DNA of 64,000 bases from CALJDF01 sp038121105 (GTDB taxonomy: Bacteria > Pseudomonadota > Alphaproteobacteria > SHVP01). The translations under genes were made by a program, and so were the position numbers. The notes under the pieces are model-generated. The model did not search any database. It was not told where the DNA came from and worked only from the letters and a program-made list of their open reading frames with translations. Positions within the stretch are counted from its first letter, which is position 1; each line of letters starts with the position of its first letter. Positions 34,592-42,675 of the stretch are shown here, one piece after another. The stretch covers positions 124,001 through 188,000 of the forward strand of contig JAYONB010000001.1 in assembly GCA_038121105.1 (NCBI GenBank), written 5' to 3'.

Positions 34592-35241
34592 TGAAGCTAA
34601 CCCCAGAGATCCTTCTGCGCGCCTATGCGAGCGGGGTCTTCCCGATGGCGGAAGACCGAAACGACCCCACCTTGTACTGGATCGATCCCGACGCACGCGG
34701 GATTCTACCGCTTGAATCGTTTCACGTATCGCGCCGCTTGGCGCGAAAGATCAAACAAGACGTTTTCCGCATCACGATCGACAAGGCCTTCGTGCAGGTG
34801 ATCGAGTCATGCGCGGCGCCCGCACGGGGCCGCGAAACAACCTGGATCAACGACGAAATCATTTCTCTTTACTCAGGCCTCGCCCGCCTCGGCCACGCCC
34901 ATAGCGTCGAGGCATGGAACGAAACCGGCGATCTGGTCGGGGGGCTTTACGGTGTATCGCTGGGGGCGGCATTTTTCGGCGAAAGCATGTTCAGCCGCGA
35001 AACCGACGCCAGCAAGATTGCACTAACCCACCTGGTCGCGCGCCTTTGCGCCGGGGATTTCCACCTTCTCGACACCCAATTCGTGACCGATCATCTCGCC
35101 TCATTCGGTGCCGTCGAAATACCGCGAGAGGCCTATCATGCGCGGCTCGAAGCCGCGATGCGCCATGAAGCCGATTTCTATTCGCTGCCGGAAGGTTTCA
35201 GCGGTGAAGACGCCTTGCAGTCGATCGGCCACACGTCGTAG
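34591..35241 (+). CDS. aat: Leucyl/phenylalanyl-tRNA-protein transferase
   Basis: A 216-residue transferase that adds leucine or phenylalanine to N-terminal basic residues, marking proteins for ClpS/ClpAP degradation by the N-degron pathway. Family motifs include YASGVFPMAEDR, WIDPDARGILP, WINDEI, GGLYGVSLGAAFFGESMFS and LLDTQFVTDHLASFGA. The start ATG overlaps the accC stop, which removes a longer alternative. Its 3' end overlaps the convergent DUF2155 gene by about 64 bases. Confidence 0.97.
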   Translation: MKLTPEILLRAYASGVFPMAEDRNDPTLYWIDPDARGILPLESFHVSRRLARKIKQDVFRITIDKAFVQVIESCAAPARGRETTWINDEIISLYSGLARLGHAHSVEAWNETGDLVGGLYGVSLGAAFFGESMFSRETDASKIALTHLVARLCAGDFHLLDTQFVTDHLASFGAVEIPREAYHARLEAAMRHEADFYSLPEGFSGEDALQSIGHTS

Positions 35242-35567
35242 GTCGGGTGTTCCATCGCGGAGAGGGCTGGGCTGGACGCAAACATCCATCCGGTAAAAAC
35301 GCGTTGCGGCGCGCCGCGAGGCCGCAGATCGAGAATTTCCAGGAAAACGCTCGTTTCCGGCGGCTCTTCGGGAGGGCGTTTTTTGCAGGTCCGCACCAAA
35401 ATGCGAAGCGTGCCAAAGCGGACCTCGCGACCGACCGGCGCCGAAATGGTCGACACGCGTGCGGTGACCTTATCCAACGCGCGAAGCACGGCAACCGGTC
35501 TGTCTTGGGCAAACGCAGGCAATGCGGCCAGCACGGCGCCAGCCGCACCCAGGACGATCCGTTGAAT
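35178..35567 (-). CDS. DUF2155 family exported protein, apparent ATT start
   Basis: The conserved part (ALDKVTARVSTISAPVG, FGTLRILVRTCKKRPPEEPPET, GWMFASSPALSAMEHPTYDVW) is DUF2155, of unknown function and always beside NDUFA12/accC-type genes in my recollection. The only ordinary start (GTG 35534) would cut into the signal peptide, leaving MLAALPAFAQ. Reading back in frame, ATT at 35567-35565 gives a complete signal (initiator, QR, a hydrophobic IVLGAAGAVLAAL, PAFA-Q) and overlaps the methyltransferase stop as TAATT, like the TAATG joints nearby. The frame closes at a stop three codons further up. I therefore extend to ATT (129 residues); a sequencing error of ATG is the alternative. Its 3' end overlaps aat. 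Confidence 0.8.
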   Translation of the reverse strand: MQRIVLGAAGAVLAALPAFAQDRPVAVLRALDKVTARVSTISAPVGREVRFGTLRILVRTCKKRPPEEPPETSVFLEILDLRPRGAPQRVFTGWMFASSPALSAMEHPTYDVWPIDCKASSPLKPSGSE

Positions 35568-36343
35568 TAAGACGCTAGGAATGCCTTAAACCGCAACCGA
35601 ACATAGTCGGCCCACCAAACACCTTCGTCGTCCCGAATACGGTCGCGCAGGCGATCGACGATGGCGTCGCGCGCCGCGGCGCGGTCGCCGGGGTCCAGCA
35701 CGCGGAGAAAAGAATCGGCAAAGGTATCGAGCCATCCGCCAATGTCGCCCGGCAGCTTGGTCGGGCGATCGATCAACCCGATCTGTTCGACCTCGAAGCC
35801 GTGGCTCTCGAGCAAAGCGCGATATGCCTCGGGTGTCGGGAAATACCAGGGGTGCCCCTTCAAGCCAGGCTGTCCGCGGGCCGTCAGTTCCTCGTCGATG
35901 GCCCCGATCAGCTTGGCGACATTGCCGGCGCCGCCGAATTCGGCAACAAAACGCCCGCCGGGCTTGAGGGCCCGGCGAACACCCTCGAGAACCGCGGAGG
36001 GGGCGCGCATCCAGTGGAGGGCGGCGTTGGAGAAGACCGCATCGAACTCCTGAGAAAAAGCAAGGTGATGCCCGTTCACAACCTGCGCAGGTAGGCCGAG
36101 CTCTTGTGTCGCACGCACCAAGTCGGCGCTGGCATCGACACCCAGGACATCGGCGCCGCGCTCGGCGATCTTTTGGGTTAGCGCACCGTCACCGCAACCA
36201 AGATCGAGAATCCGCTCCCTCGCCCGTGGCGCCAGTAGGTCGACCACGGCACCCGCGAGATCGGCAACAAAGCGCGCGTTGGTCGCGTAAACGTCCGGGT
36301 CCCAATCTTGTGCGGGATCTTGCGTTTGGGTCGGGCGTTCCAC
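35567..36343 (-). CDS. SAM-dependent methyltransferase (class I)
   Basis: A 258-residue Rossmann-fold methyltransferase with the SAM-binding motif ILDLGCGDGALT (about 46-57), acidic motif II in GVDAS and the FSNAALHWM block seen in trans-aconitate and related methyltransferases. The substrate is not determinable from sequence. GTG 36343 overlaps the mlaD stop as TAGTG. It lies in a run NDUFA12-mlaD-methyltransferase-DUF2155; one thought is that it might act on a complex I subunit or a lipid, but that is only context. Confidence 0.85.
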   Translation of the reverse strand: MERPTQTQDPAQDWDPDVYATNARFVADLAGAVVDLLAPRARERILDLGCGDGALTQKIAERGADVLGVDASADLVRATQELGLPAQVVNGHHLAFSQEFDAVFSNAALHWMRAPSAVLEGVRRALKPGGRFVAEFGGAGNVAKLIGAIDEELTARGQPGLKGHPWYFPTPEAYRALLESHGFEVEQIGLIDRPTKLPGDIGGWLDTFADSFLRVLDPGDRAAARDAIVDRLRDRIRDDEGVWWADYVRLRFKAFLAS

Positions 36344-36810
36344 TACTCGCTGCTCTCTTTGGAGTCGCTGTCGCCCAGTCCGAAACCGAAACGCCCGATC
36401 AAACCCTCAAGGCTAAGGGACGACTGAGTGAACTGAATCCGTCCGCCGTCAGGAATGACGTCTTCGGCACCCCCCGGTACGATCGCCATGTACTTTCCAC
36501 CGAGAAGACCTTCGGTGGTGATCTCCGCGGACGAGTCACTGGGCAATTCGACTGCACTATCGATATTTAGAGTGGCCCGCGCGAGAAACGTCTGTGGGTC
36601 GAGTTCCAGTTTCGTCACGGTACCGATCTTGATCCCGCTCATGCGGACGTCGGCACCGGCATTCACCCCGTCGACCCGGTCGAACGTGGCCGTCACCTCA
36701 TACCCGTCGACCGCGCCAACATCCGTGGTCGAAAATGCAAAGACGAGAAACACTGCGGCAACCGCCAAAACGACCGCGCCGATCAAGGCCTCAAACAGAT
36801 TTCCCTTCAT
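36343..36810 (-). CDS. mlaD: MlaD-family lipid transport protein
   Basis: A 155-residue inner-membrane protein with one N-terminal helix (about 7-27) and a single MCE domain (YEVTATFDRVDGVNAGADVRMSGIKIGTV, GLLGGKYMAIVPGG). MlaD hexamers form the periplasmic part of the MlaFEDB transporter, which moves phospholipids between membranes to preserve outer-membrane asymmetry. The other Mla genes are not here. It precedes the methyltransferase with an overlap and follows the NDUFA12 gene by 15 bases. Confidence 0.93.
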   Translation of the reverse strand: MKGNLFEALIGAVVLAVAAVFLVFAFSTTDVGAVDGYEVTATFDRVDGVNAGADVRMSGIKIGTVTKLELDPQTFLARATLNIDSAVELPSDSSAEITTEGLLGGKYMAIVPGGAEDVIPDGGRIQFTQSSLSLEGLIGRFGFGLGDSDSKESSE

Positions 36811-36825
36811 GCCAGGCTCCCCGCG

Positions 36826-37242
36826 CTAGTTCGGTTGCCAGGGTTCGTAGTCCGCCGACGCAGGTTTGCGCGCGCCCCCACCGAGTACATGGCCCGCAGG
36901 GCGATATGCCCCTGCCGTACCGGTAAGGTTCGGCTCGTGCGGTTGTTCCCAGGCGTGATCGGTTGACGGGTTGGTCGGCGGCTCGCTCGCATTGTGCTGC
37001 AGCCACGCGTTCCATTCCGGCGGCACCATCGAGCCTTCGGCTATATCTGCGTAGATCACCCAGCGTCGGCGGCGCTCCCAGTGGTAGCGCCCGACCTCGG
37101 GCTTTCCGCGCTCCTGATAGTAGCGGTTGCCAGCGGCGTCCTGGCCGACCAGTTGTCCGCGTCGCGCCGTGTAAATCCAGGTGCCCCAAGTGGCGCGGTG
37201 CCACCAGTCAAATACGAAGGAAATCAAGGAAGTCAGACGCAC
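36826..37242 (-). CDS. NDUFA12-type accessory subunit of complex I
   Basis: A 138-residue homologue of the mitochondrial B17.2/NDUFA12 subunit, recognised by WWHRATWGTWIYTARRGQLVG, the YYQERG and RWVIYAD blocks, and PPEWNAWLQH. Alphaproteobacteria are the bacterial lineage with this supernumerary subunit, which caps the peripheral arm of NADH:ubiquinone oxidoreductase. The C-terminal 45 residues are low-complexity and lineage-specific. The start is a GTG at 37242; an internal TTG (MISFVFDWW) is a possible alternative. The main nuo operon is elsewhere. Confidence 0.93.
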   Translation of the reverse strand: MRLTSLISFVFDWWHRATWGTWIYTARRGQLVGQDAAGNRYYQERGKPEVGRYHWERRRRWVIYADIAEGSMVPPEWNAWLQHNASEPPTNPSTDHAWEQPHEPNLTGTAGAYRPAGHVLGGGARKPASADYEPWQPN

Positions 37243-37320
37243 AGAAGGTCACCAGTCCTGGTCATGGGACGAAATCGAGCGGGACTATTGCACCGCTTGC
37301 CTAGAACCGTCCAGAGAAGG

Positions 37321-37329
37321 TTATCCACA
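37321..37329 (+). promoter_or_regulatory. DnaA box (perfect)
   Basis: TTATCCACA matches the high-affinity DnaA consensus at all nine positions. A weaker relative, TTCCCCACA, follows at 37332-37340. It lies about 130 bases upstream of the nrdJ promoter, on the same orientation as the second perfect box at 37394. Confidence 0.75.
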
Positions 37330-37393
37330 TTTTCCCCACAGGCGCCGCGGCCCGTAACGTCCGCACATTGGGAATACGCGTAAGGCACGAAAG

Positions 37394-37402
37394 TTATCCA
37401 CA
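37394..37402 (+). promoter_or_regulatory. DnaA box (perfect)
   Basis: A second TTATCCACA, 73 bases after the first and 47 bases upstream of the nrdJ -35. In E. coli DnaA-ATP binds at the nrdAB promoter to couple dNTP synthesis with replication; the position here suggests the same for nrdJ. Confidence 0.75.
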
Positions 37403-37404
37403 AA

Positions 37405-37481
37405 ACACGCCCTATAGTGTCAAAGAAGTGCCGACCCCCAAAATATGGTTGACCCTCTCCGAGGGCAACAATATCTTGTGC
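37405..37481. promoter_or_regulatory. Three NrdR-box-like operators at about 30-bp spacing
   Basis: Compared with the NrdR consensus acaCwAtATaTwGtgt, three sites stand out. Box 1 (37405-37420) has ACAC...TATAGTGT, 12 of 16. Box 2 (core 37439-37448) is CAAAATATGG, 8 of the 10 core positions. Box 3 (core 37469-37478) is CAATATCTTG, 9 of 10. Their centres are 31 and 30 bases apart, the three-turn spacing typical of NrdR operators. Box 3 covers the -10 and box 2 abuts the -35, as expected for repression by NrdR-ATP/dATP. Confidence 0.7.
37449..37477 (+). promoter_or_regulatory. nrdJ promoter
   Basis: TTGACC (37449-37454) and TATCTT (37472-37477) are separated by 17 bases, matching the consensus at five or so and four positions. 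Transcription should begin near 37484, inside the base of the leader hairpin. NrdR-like boxes overlap the promoter. Confidence 0.6.
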
Positions 37482-37596
37482 CCCCTGCCTGGGGAGGCAC
37501 TAAGTCTGGGTTAATTGGCCGCCCCTCGCAAAGATTTCAGAACGAATTCAATGGCTTCCGGCGATTCTGCTGGGCCGGGAATGAGGGGAACAGGGT

Positions 37597-40500
37597 ATGC
37601 GCGTTCAACGTTTCTTCACCGCGAATGGAGGATCGCCCTACGACGGAATGGCCTTCCGCAAGACCACCAGCGAGATCCGCAATCCTGACGGGTCCGTTGT
37701 CTTTCAGATGAAAGACGTCGAGGTTCCCGCCGATTGGTCCCAGGTGGCTAGCGATATCATTGCGCAAAAATATTTCCGCAAGGCGGGGATTCCGGCACGC
37801 CTCAAAAAAGTCGAGGAGAACACGGTGCCATCCTGGCTGTGGCGCAGCGTGCCCGACGAACAAGCACTCGCAAAGCTGCCCGAGGAAGAACGCTATTCGC
37901 ACGAGAGCTCGTCCAAACAGGTTTTCGACCGCCTGGCTGGGACCTGGACCTATTGGGGGTGGCAGGGCGGCTACTTCGACGGCGAAAGCGACGCACATGC
38001 GTTCTTTGACGAAATGCGCTTCATGCTCGCGCAGCAGATGGGCGCTCCCAACTCGCCCCAATGGTTCAACACCGGGCTCCATTGGGCCTATGGCATCGAC
38101 GGGCCCGCCCAGGGGCATTTCTACGTCGACTTCCGAACCGGCGACCTAAAACGCTCGGAATCGGCCTACGAACACCCTCAACCCCACGCCTGCTTCATCC
38201 AGGGCATCCAAGACGACCTCGTGAACGAGGGCGGCATCATGGATTTATGGACCCGTGAGGCGCGCCTGTTCAAATACGGCTCCGGCACCGGGAGCAATTT
38301 CTCGGCTCTCCGGGGTTCCGGCGAGTCCCTCTCCGGGGGCGGCAAATCCTCCGGCCTGATGAGCTTTCTGAAGATCGGCGATCGGGCAGCGGGCGCAATC
38401 AAGTCGGGCGGCACCACGCGGCGCGCCGCGAAGATGGTCGTCGTCGACGCGGATCATCCCGACATCGAAGACTTCGTAAACTGGAAAGCCATTGAAGAAC
38501 AAAAAGTTGCCGCACTTGTTTCAGGTTCTAAGTTAGCCTCGAAGCACCTCAATGCGGTGATCAAAGCCTGCCATGCGGTGACCGGTGAGGGGCGCTTCAC
38601 ACCGAACGACAATCCGGCCCTCAAGAAAGCGATCATCGAGGCCCGCAAGTCGATGATCCCCGAGAATTTCATCCAACGCGTCATCGAGTTCGCCAAGCAG
38701 GGCTACGGCGCCATCGATTTTCCCACCTACACCACCGATTGGGACGGCGAGGCCTACCTGACGGTGTCGGGGCAGAACGCCAACAACACGGTGCGTGTGA
38801 CTGACGAGTTCCTGCGCGCCGTCGAAGAAGACGGCGATTGGGACCTGATCCGGCGGACCGACGGCGACGTTTCGGAGACCATCAAAGCGCGGGAACTGTG
38901 GGACCAGATCGCTATGGCGGCTTGGCAGAGCGCCGACCCGGGTCTGCAGTACCACACCACCATCAACGACTGGCACACCTGCCCCGCCGGTGGCGAGATT
39001 CGCGCATCGAATCCATGCTCGGAGTACATGTTCCTCGACGATACGGCCTGCAACTTGGCTTCGCTGAACTTGCTGACGTTTCGCCATGAGGACCGCAAGT
39101 TCGATGTTGCGGGATTCGAACACGCCGTCCGGCTGTGGACGATGGTGCTAGAGATTTCGGTGCAAATGGCGCAATTCCCGTCGAAGGAGATCGCCCAGCT
39201 TTCCTACGAGTACCGCACCCTGGGCCTGGGCTACGCCAACATCGGCGGCCTCTTGATGGCAAGCGGCCTACCGTACGATTCCGATCAAGGGCGGGCGTTG
39301 TGCGGCGCCATCACGGCTCTGCTGACCGGTGTTTCCTACGCGACGTCGGCGGAAATGGCCGGCGAAATGGGCGCCTTCCCTCGCTACGACGATAACGCAT
39401 CGCCGATGCTCCGGGTCATGCGCAACCACCGCCGCGCTGCGCACGGGGAAACGGACGGCTACGAAGGTCTCGCCACACTGCCCGTTGCCTTGGACATCGA
39501 GAACGTGCCCGAACCCGACATTGCCGAGGCGGCGGCCAAGGCCTGGGATCGCGTCCTGGAGTTGGGCGAAAAGAACGGCTTCCGGAACGCCCAATCCTCC
39601 GTGATCGCGCCGACCGGCACGATCGGCCTTTTGATGGATTGCGATACGACTGGGATCGAGCCGGACTTCGCCATCGTCAAGTTCAAAAAGTTGGCCGGCG
39701 GCGGGTACTTCCGGATCATCAACCGATCGGTTCCCGAAGCGCTTGAGGTCTTGGGATACGGTGAAAGTGAGATCGACGCGATCATCACATATGCGACCGG
39801 CCACGGGACCCTTGAGAATGCGCCGGGCGTCAACCATGCCGCGCTTCGCGAAAAAGGCTTTACCGACGAGGCTTTGGCAAAGGTCGAAGAAGCCCTGACA
39901 AATGCCTTCGACATCAAATTCGTCTTCAATAAATGGACTTTCGGCGAAGCGTTCTGCGTCGACCAACTCGGTATCGATGCCGCAAGCTTGGATGATCCGG
40001 CATTCGATATGCTGGAGACACTTGGGTTCGCCGCCACCGACGTCGAGGCGGCGAACACCTATTGCTGCGGCGCCATGACCCTAGAAGGCGCCCCGAAACT
40101 GAAGGACGAACACCTCGCAGTGTTCGATTGCGCGACGCCCTGCGGGCGCCTCGGCAAGCGTTACCTCTCTTGGCAGAGCCACATTCACATGATGGCGGCC
40201 GCTCAACCGTTCATTTCCGGCGCGATCTCCAAGACGATCAACATGCCCCGCCAGGCGTCCGTGGATGACTGCAAAGAGGCCTACAACCTGTCCTGGCGCC
40301 TGGCCCTGAAGGCCAATGCGCTTTATCGCGACGGCTCCAAGCTCTCCCAGCCGTTGTCGGCGATGGCCATCGAAGACGAGGCCGAAGCCTACGAGGATCA
40401 GCCGAACGCGACGCAGGTCGCGGCGATGGCGGAGAAAATGGCGCGTGAGACGATCGAGCGGATGATCGCCGAGAAGGGCCAACGCGGCGAACGTCGCCGC

Positions 40501-41310
40501 CTCCCCCAGCGGCGGAAGGGCTACACCCAAAAGGCGGTGGTCGGTGGCCACAAAGTGTACCTAAGGACCGGCGAATTCGAGGACGGCAACCTCGGCGAAA
40601 TATTCATCGACATGCACAAGGAGGGATCTGCCTTCCGCAGCCTAATGGACGGGTTTGCGATCGCTATTTCGCTTGGTCTCCAGTACGGCGTACCCCTTGA
40701 GGAGTTCGTGGAGTCCTTCACCTTCACCCGCTTCGAACCGTCGGGGCTTGTCGAGGGCAACGACGCCATCAAGATGGCAACATCGGTCCTGGACTACTTG
40801 TTCCGCGAACTGGCGATCTCCTACCTCGGCCGAACCGATCTCGCCCACGTCGAACCGAACGACTTGCGGCACGATGTATTGCGCGGCACCAGTGGCGATA
40901 CGACCGTCACCGAGGGCGAAGAGGCCGACGAAACCCCTCTCGCGGCGGTTATGGGCGTGGCCAGCAACGGTTACATGCGGACCAACCTCTATGTCGTCAA
41001 CGGCGGGGTTGTCGACGGGTCGCAGACGACGACCGCCTTCGCCGGCAACGTCGACGCCGGCGCACCGACAGCCCATGCCGCCGGCGGCGTTGTGGAGAGT
41101 GTTTCGGTACCGGCCGCCGCTCACGTGGTCTTGGAAACCTTGACCACAGTGGCCGAAATCGAAGTTGACCCGACGATGGATCGTATCCGGGAGGCACGGA
41201 TGAAGGGCTATGAGGGTGATGCCTGCGGCGAATGCGGCAACTTCACGCTTGTCCGAAACGGGACCTGCCTGAAATGCAACACCTGTGGTTCGACGAGTGG
41301 TTGTTCTTGA
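37597..41310 (+). CDS. nrdJ: Adenosylcobalamin-dependent class II ribonucleotide reductase
   Basis: A 1237-residue class II reductase that makes deoxyribonucleotides using B12 and works with or without oxygen. The large N-terminal catalytic part has the substrate and specificity-site blocks (GSGTGSNFSALRGSGE, NPCSEYMFLDDTACNLASLN, APTGTIGLLMDCDTTGIEPD). The C-terminal portion (from about 960) is a duplicated NrdJ domain ending in a cysteine-rich tail (CGECG, CLKCNTCG) that probably relays electrons from thioredoxin. GAGGGG lies 8 bases before the ATG. Control by NrdR and DnaA is suggested upstream, and a strong terminator follows. No class I reductase genes are in view. Confidence 0.97.
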   Translation: MRVQRFFTANGGSPYDGMAFRKTTSEIRNPDGSVVFQMKDVEVPADWSQVASDIIAQKYFRKAGIPARLKKVEENTVPSWLWRSVPDEQALAKLPEEERYSHESSSKQVFDRLAGTWTYWGWQGGYFDGESDAHAFFDEMRFMLAQQMGAPNSPQWFNTGLHWAYGIDGPAQGHFYVDFRTGDLKRSESAYEHPQPHACFIQGIQDDLVNEGGIMDLWTREARLFKYGSGTGSNFSALRGSGESLSGGGKSSGLMSFLKIGDRAAGAIKSGGTTRRAAKMVVVDADHPDIEDFVNWKAIEEQKVAALVSGSKLASKHLNAVIKACHAVTGEGRFTPNDNPALKKAIIEARKSMIPENFIQRVIEFAKQGYGAIDFPTYTTDWDGEAYLTVSGQNANNTVRVTDEFLRAVEEDGDWDLIRRTDGDVSETIKARELWDQIAMAAWQSADPGLQYHTTINDWHTCPAGGEIRASNPCSEYMFLDDTACNLASLNLLTFRHEDRKFDVAGFEHAVRLWTMVLEISVQMAQFPSKEIAQLSYEYRTLGLGYANIGGLLMASGLPYDSDQGRALCGAITALLTGVSYATSAEMAGEMGAFPRYDDNASPMLRVMRNHRRAAHGETDGYEGLATLPVALDIENVPEPDIAEAAAKAWDRVLELGEKNGFRNAQSSVIAPTGTIGLLMDCDTTGIEPDFAIVKFKKLAGGGYFRIINRSVPEALEVLGYGESEIDAIITYATGHGTLENAPGVNHAALREKGFTDEALAKVEEALTNAFDIKFVFNKWTFGEAFCVDQLGIDAASLDDPAFDMLETLGFAATDVEAANTYCCGAMTLEGAPKLKDEHLAVFDCATPCGRLGKRYLSWQSHIHMMAAAQPFISGAISKTINMPRQASVDDCKEAYNLSWRLALKANALYRDGSKLSQPLSAMAIEDEAEAYEDQPNATQVAAMAEKMARETIERMIAEKGQRGERRRLPQRRKGYTQKAVVGGHKVYLRTGEFEDGNLGEIFIDMHKEGSAFRSLMDGFAIAISLGLQYGVPLEEFVESFTFTRFEPSGLVEGNDAIKMATSVLDYLFRELAISYLGRTDLAHVEPNDLRHDVLRGTSGDTTVTEGEEADETPLAAVMGVASNGYMRTNLYVVNGGVVDGSQTTTAFAGNVDAGAPTAHAAGGVVESVSVPAAAHVVLETLTTVAEIEVDPTMDRIREARMKGYEGDACGECGNFTLVRNGTCLKCNTCGSTSGCS

Positions 41311-41341
41311 TTAGCGCTGCTTTCTAGGAAGACCTGGCACC

Positions 41342-41371
41342 AGGGGTGCGCAATTGGCGCACCCCTTTTTT
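41342..41371 (+). terminator. Rho-independent terminator after nrdJ
   Basis: A 10-bp stem AGGGGTGCGC/GCGCACCCCT with a five-base loop is followed by six T residues, about 30 bases past the nrdJ stop. It separates nrdJ from the acyltransferase-cNMP gene, which must therefore have its own promoter in the short gap or depend on read-through. Confidence 0.92.
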
Positions 41372-41445
41372 CTGTGTGCTCCTCCGCCAGAAGCGGATTT
41401 ACACCCCCTGCCCCGCCCCGTAGGCTCGGTCTTGGAGGGTGCGGC

Positions 41446-42669
41446 ATGACGACGGGGAAACCTCAGAACACGCCAAAGCTGTCGGTGCTTCAGGCCAAGA
41501 CTGAGGAAGACCGACATCGGATTTCTTTGTTCCGGTATCGCACCCTGGTGCAGGAGATGGGTGGTGATTCGGTCCATGCCGATCACGACGCCAAGACCGT
41601 TTCGGATGCGCTGGACGAGAAAGCCATCCACCTCTACCTGACAGCGGACAACCAGGTCATCGCCTCGATCCGCATCAACTCAGGAAAGATCGCCAAATTT
41701 CCCAATAAGGTGCGCGAGAACTACCAGCTCGATAACTTCTCGGATTTCGACGAGAAAAGCCTGAGCCTCACCGCCCGTTTCACCGTCGCCAAAAAGTGGC
41801 GCCAGAGCCAAGTGATCAGAGTGCTACTGGGTGCTGCCTACAAAACGCAGCGTCATCTCGGTAGCCGATTCGACTTTGCGAGCTGCCCACCGGCGCTGGT
41901 CCCGCTCTACGAGCAAATGGGCTACCGACGCTACGGGGAAAATTTCGAAAGCGACGATCGCGAATACCAGGTGCCTCTAGTTCTTCTGATGGAGGATGTC
42001 GCCCACCTCCGCGAAACCGGGTCACCCTTCCACAAAATTGCTGAAGAATACGAAAACAACGGCACGACGGCCGCATGGTTCGAGAAGAAATTCCCCGACG
42101 CCGTCAAGCAGGGTGCTGACCGCGGCATGGATGAAGAGCGGTTCTGGCAATTTCTCAGCGAGAAAATGCACCAGACACCGCTTGAAGGGATCCCGCTCCT
42201 CCACAGCCTCAACCACGGCGAGGCGAAGAAACTGGTCCGCGAAGGCAATCTCATCCGCGCCAAGAAGGGCGATACCATTGTTTCCGCCGGTCAGCGAAGC
42301 CGGGAAATGTTTGTGGTTCTCCAGGGCGAAGTGGCCGTCAAAGCCAACAATCGAACCGTCGCCACCCTAGGAAGCGGTGCAATCTTCGGCGAAACCGCAC
42401 TCATTACCGCTGCGCCGCGGACCGCCGACGTGGTTGCTGAAACCGATGTCGAGGCTTTAGTCCTGACCGAGGATTTCCTGCGCAAAACCATGCGCGCCAT
42501 GCCAGATATCATGGTGCGGGTCTTGTTTAACTTGTCGATGATCCTGGCCGAACGACTGGCCGCCAGTACCCAGCAGATCGGCGACGCTTCGCGCGCGGTC
42601 GACCCGCCCAAAGCGGCGGCAAAGCCCGTCGTGAAAACCAAAGCAGCGGCGAAACCGACAGCCGCCTGA
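41446..42669 (+). CDS. Acyltransferase (GNAT/autoinducer-synthase fold) fused to a cyclic-nucleotide-binding domain
   Basis: A 407-residue cytoplasmic protein of two parts. Residues about 10-190 look like the GNAT/autoinducer-synthase superfamily near FeeM-type N-acyl amino acid synthases: FRYRTLVQEMG, ASIRIN, a mid-strand LTARFTVAKKWR, then LGAAYKTQRHLGSRFDFASCPPALVPLYEQMGYRRYG. A helical linker follows (about 190-250). Residues about 252-375 are a CRP-like cNMP domain with the phosphate-binding cassette FGETAL...PRTADV, keeping E316, R325 and T326 needed for cAMP. The tail is alanine/lysine/proline-rich. No DNA-binding domain is present, so this should be an enzyme switched by cAMP or cGMP. 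Acyl donor and acceptor are unknown. GGAGGG lies six bases before the ATG. Confidence 0.82.
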   Translation: MTTGKPQNTPKLSVLQAKTEEDRHRISLFRYRTLVQEMGGDSVHADHDAKTVSDALDEKAIHLYLTADNQVIASIRINSGKIAKFPNKVRENYQLDNFSDFDEKSLSLTARFTVAKKWRQSQVIRVLLGAAYKTQRHLGSRFDFASCPPALVPLYEQMGYRRYGENFESDDREYQVPLVLLMEDVAHLRETGSPFHKIAEEYENNGTTAAWFEKKFPDAVKQGADRGMDEERFWQFLSEKMHQTPLEGIPLLHSLNHGEAKKLVREGNLIRAKKGDTIVSAGQRSREMFVVLQGEVAVKANNRTVATLGSGAIFGETALITAAPRTADVVAETDVEALVLTEDFLRKTMRAMPDIMVRVLFNLSMILAERLAASTQQIGDASRAVDPPKAAAKPVVKTKAAAKPTAA

Positions 42670-42675
42670 GGAGAC

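Larger units (their letters stand above)
37243..37596. other. Regulatory intergenic region upstream of nrdJ
   Basis: These 354 bases have no gene. They contain two perfect DnaA boxes, three NrdR-like boxes, a sigma-70 promoter and a leader of about 110 bases for nrdJ. The leader starts with a stable hairpin at 37478-37500 (GTGCC and CCC pairing with GGG and GGCAC, one bulge). The left end should carry the promoter for the minus-strand NDUFA12 gene. The parts are listed separately. Confidence 0.7.

Noticed and set aside
37243..37596. Possible replication origin, because of two perfect DnaA boxes
   Set aside because: There is no AT-rich unwinding element and no further strong box cluster, and the sites sit at a reductase promoter where DnaA regulation is a better explanation.
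37478..37596. Cobalamin riboswitch ahead of B12-dependent nrdJ
   Set aside because: The leader of about 110 bases is too short and lacks a recognisable B12 box.
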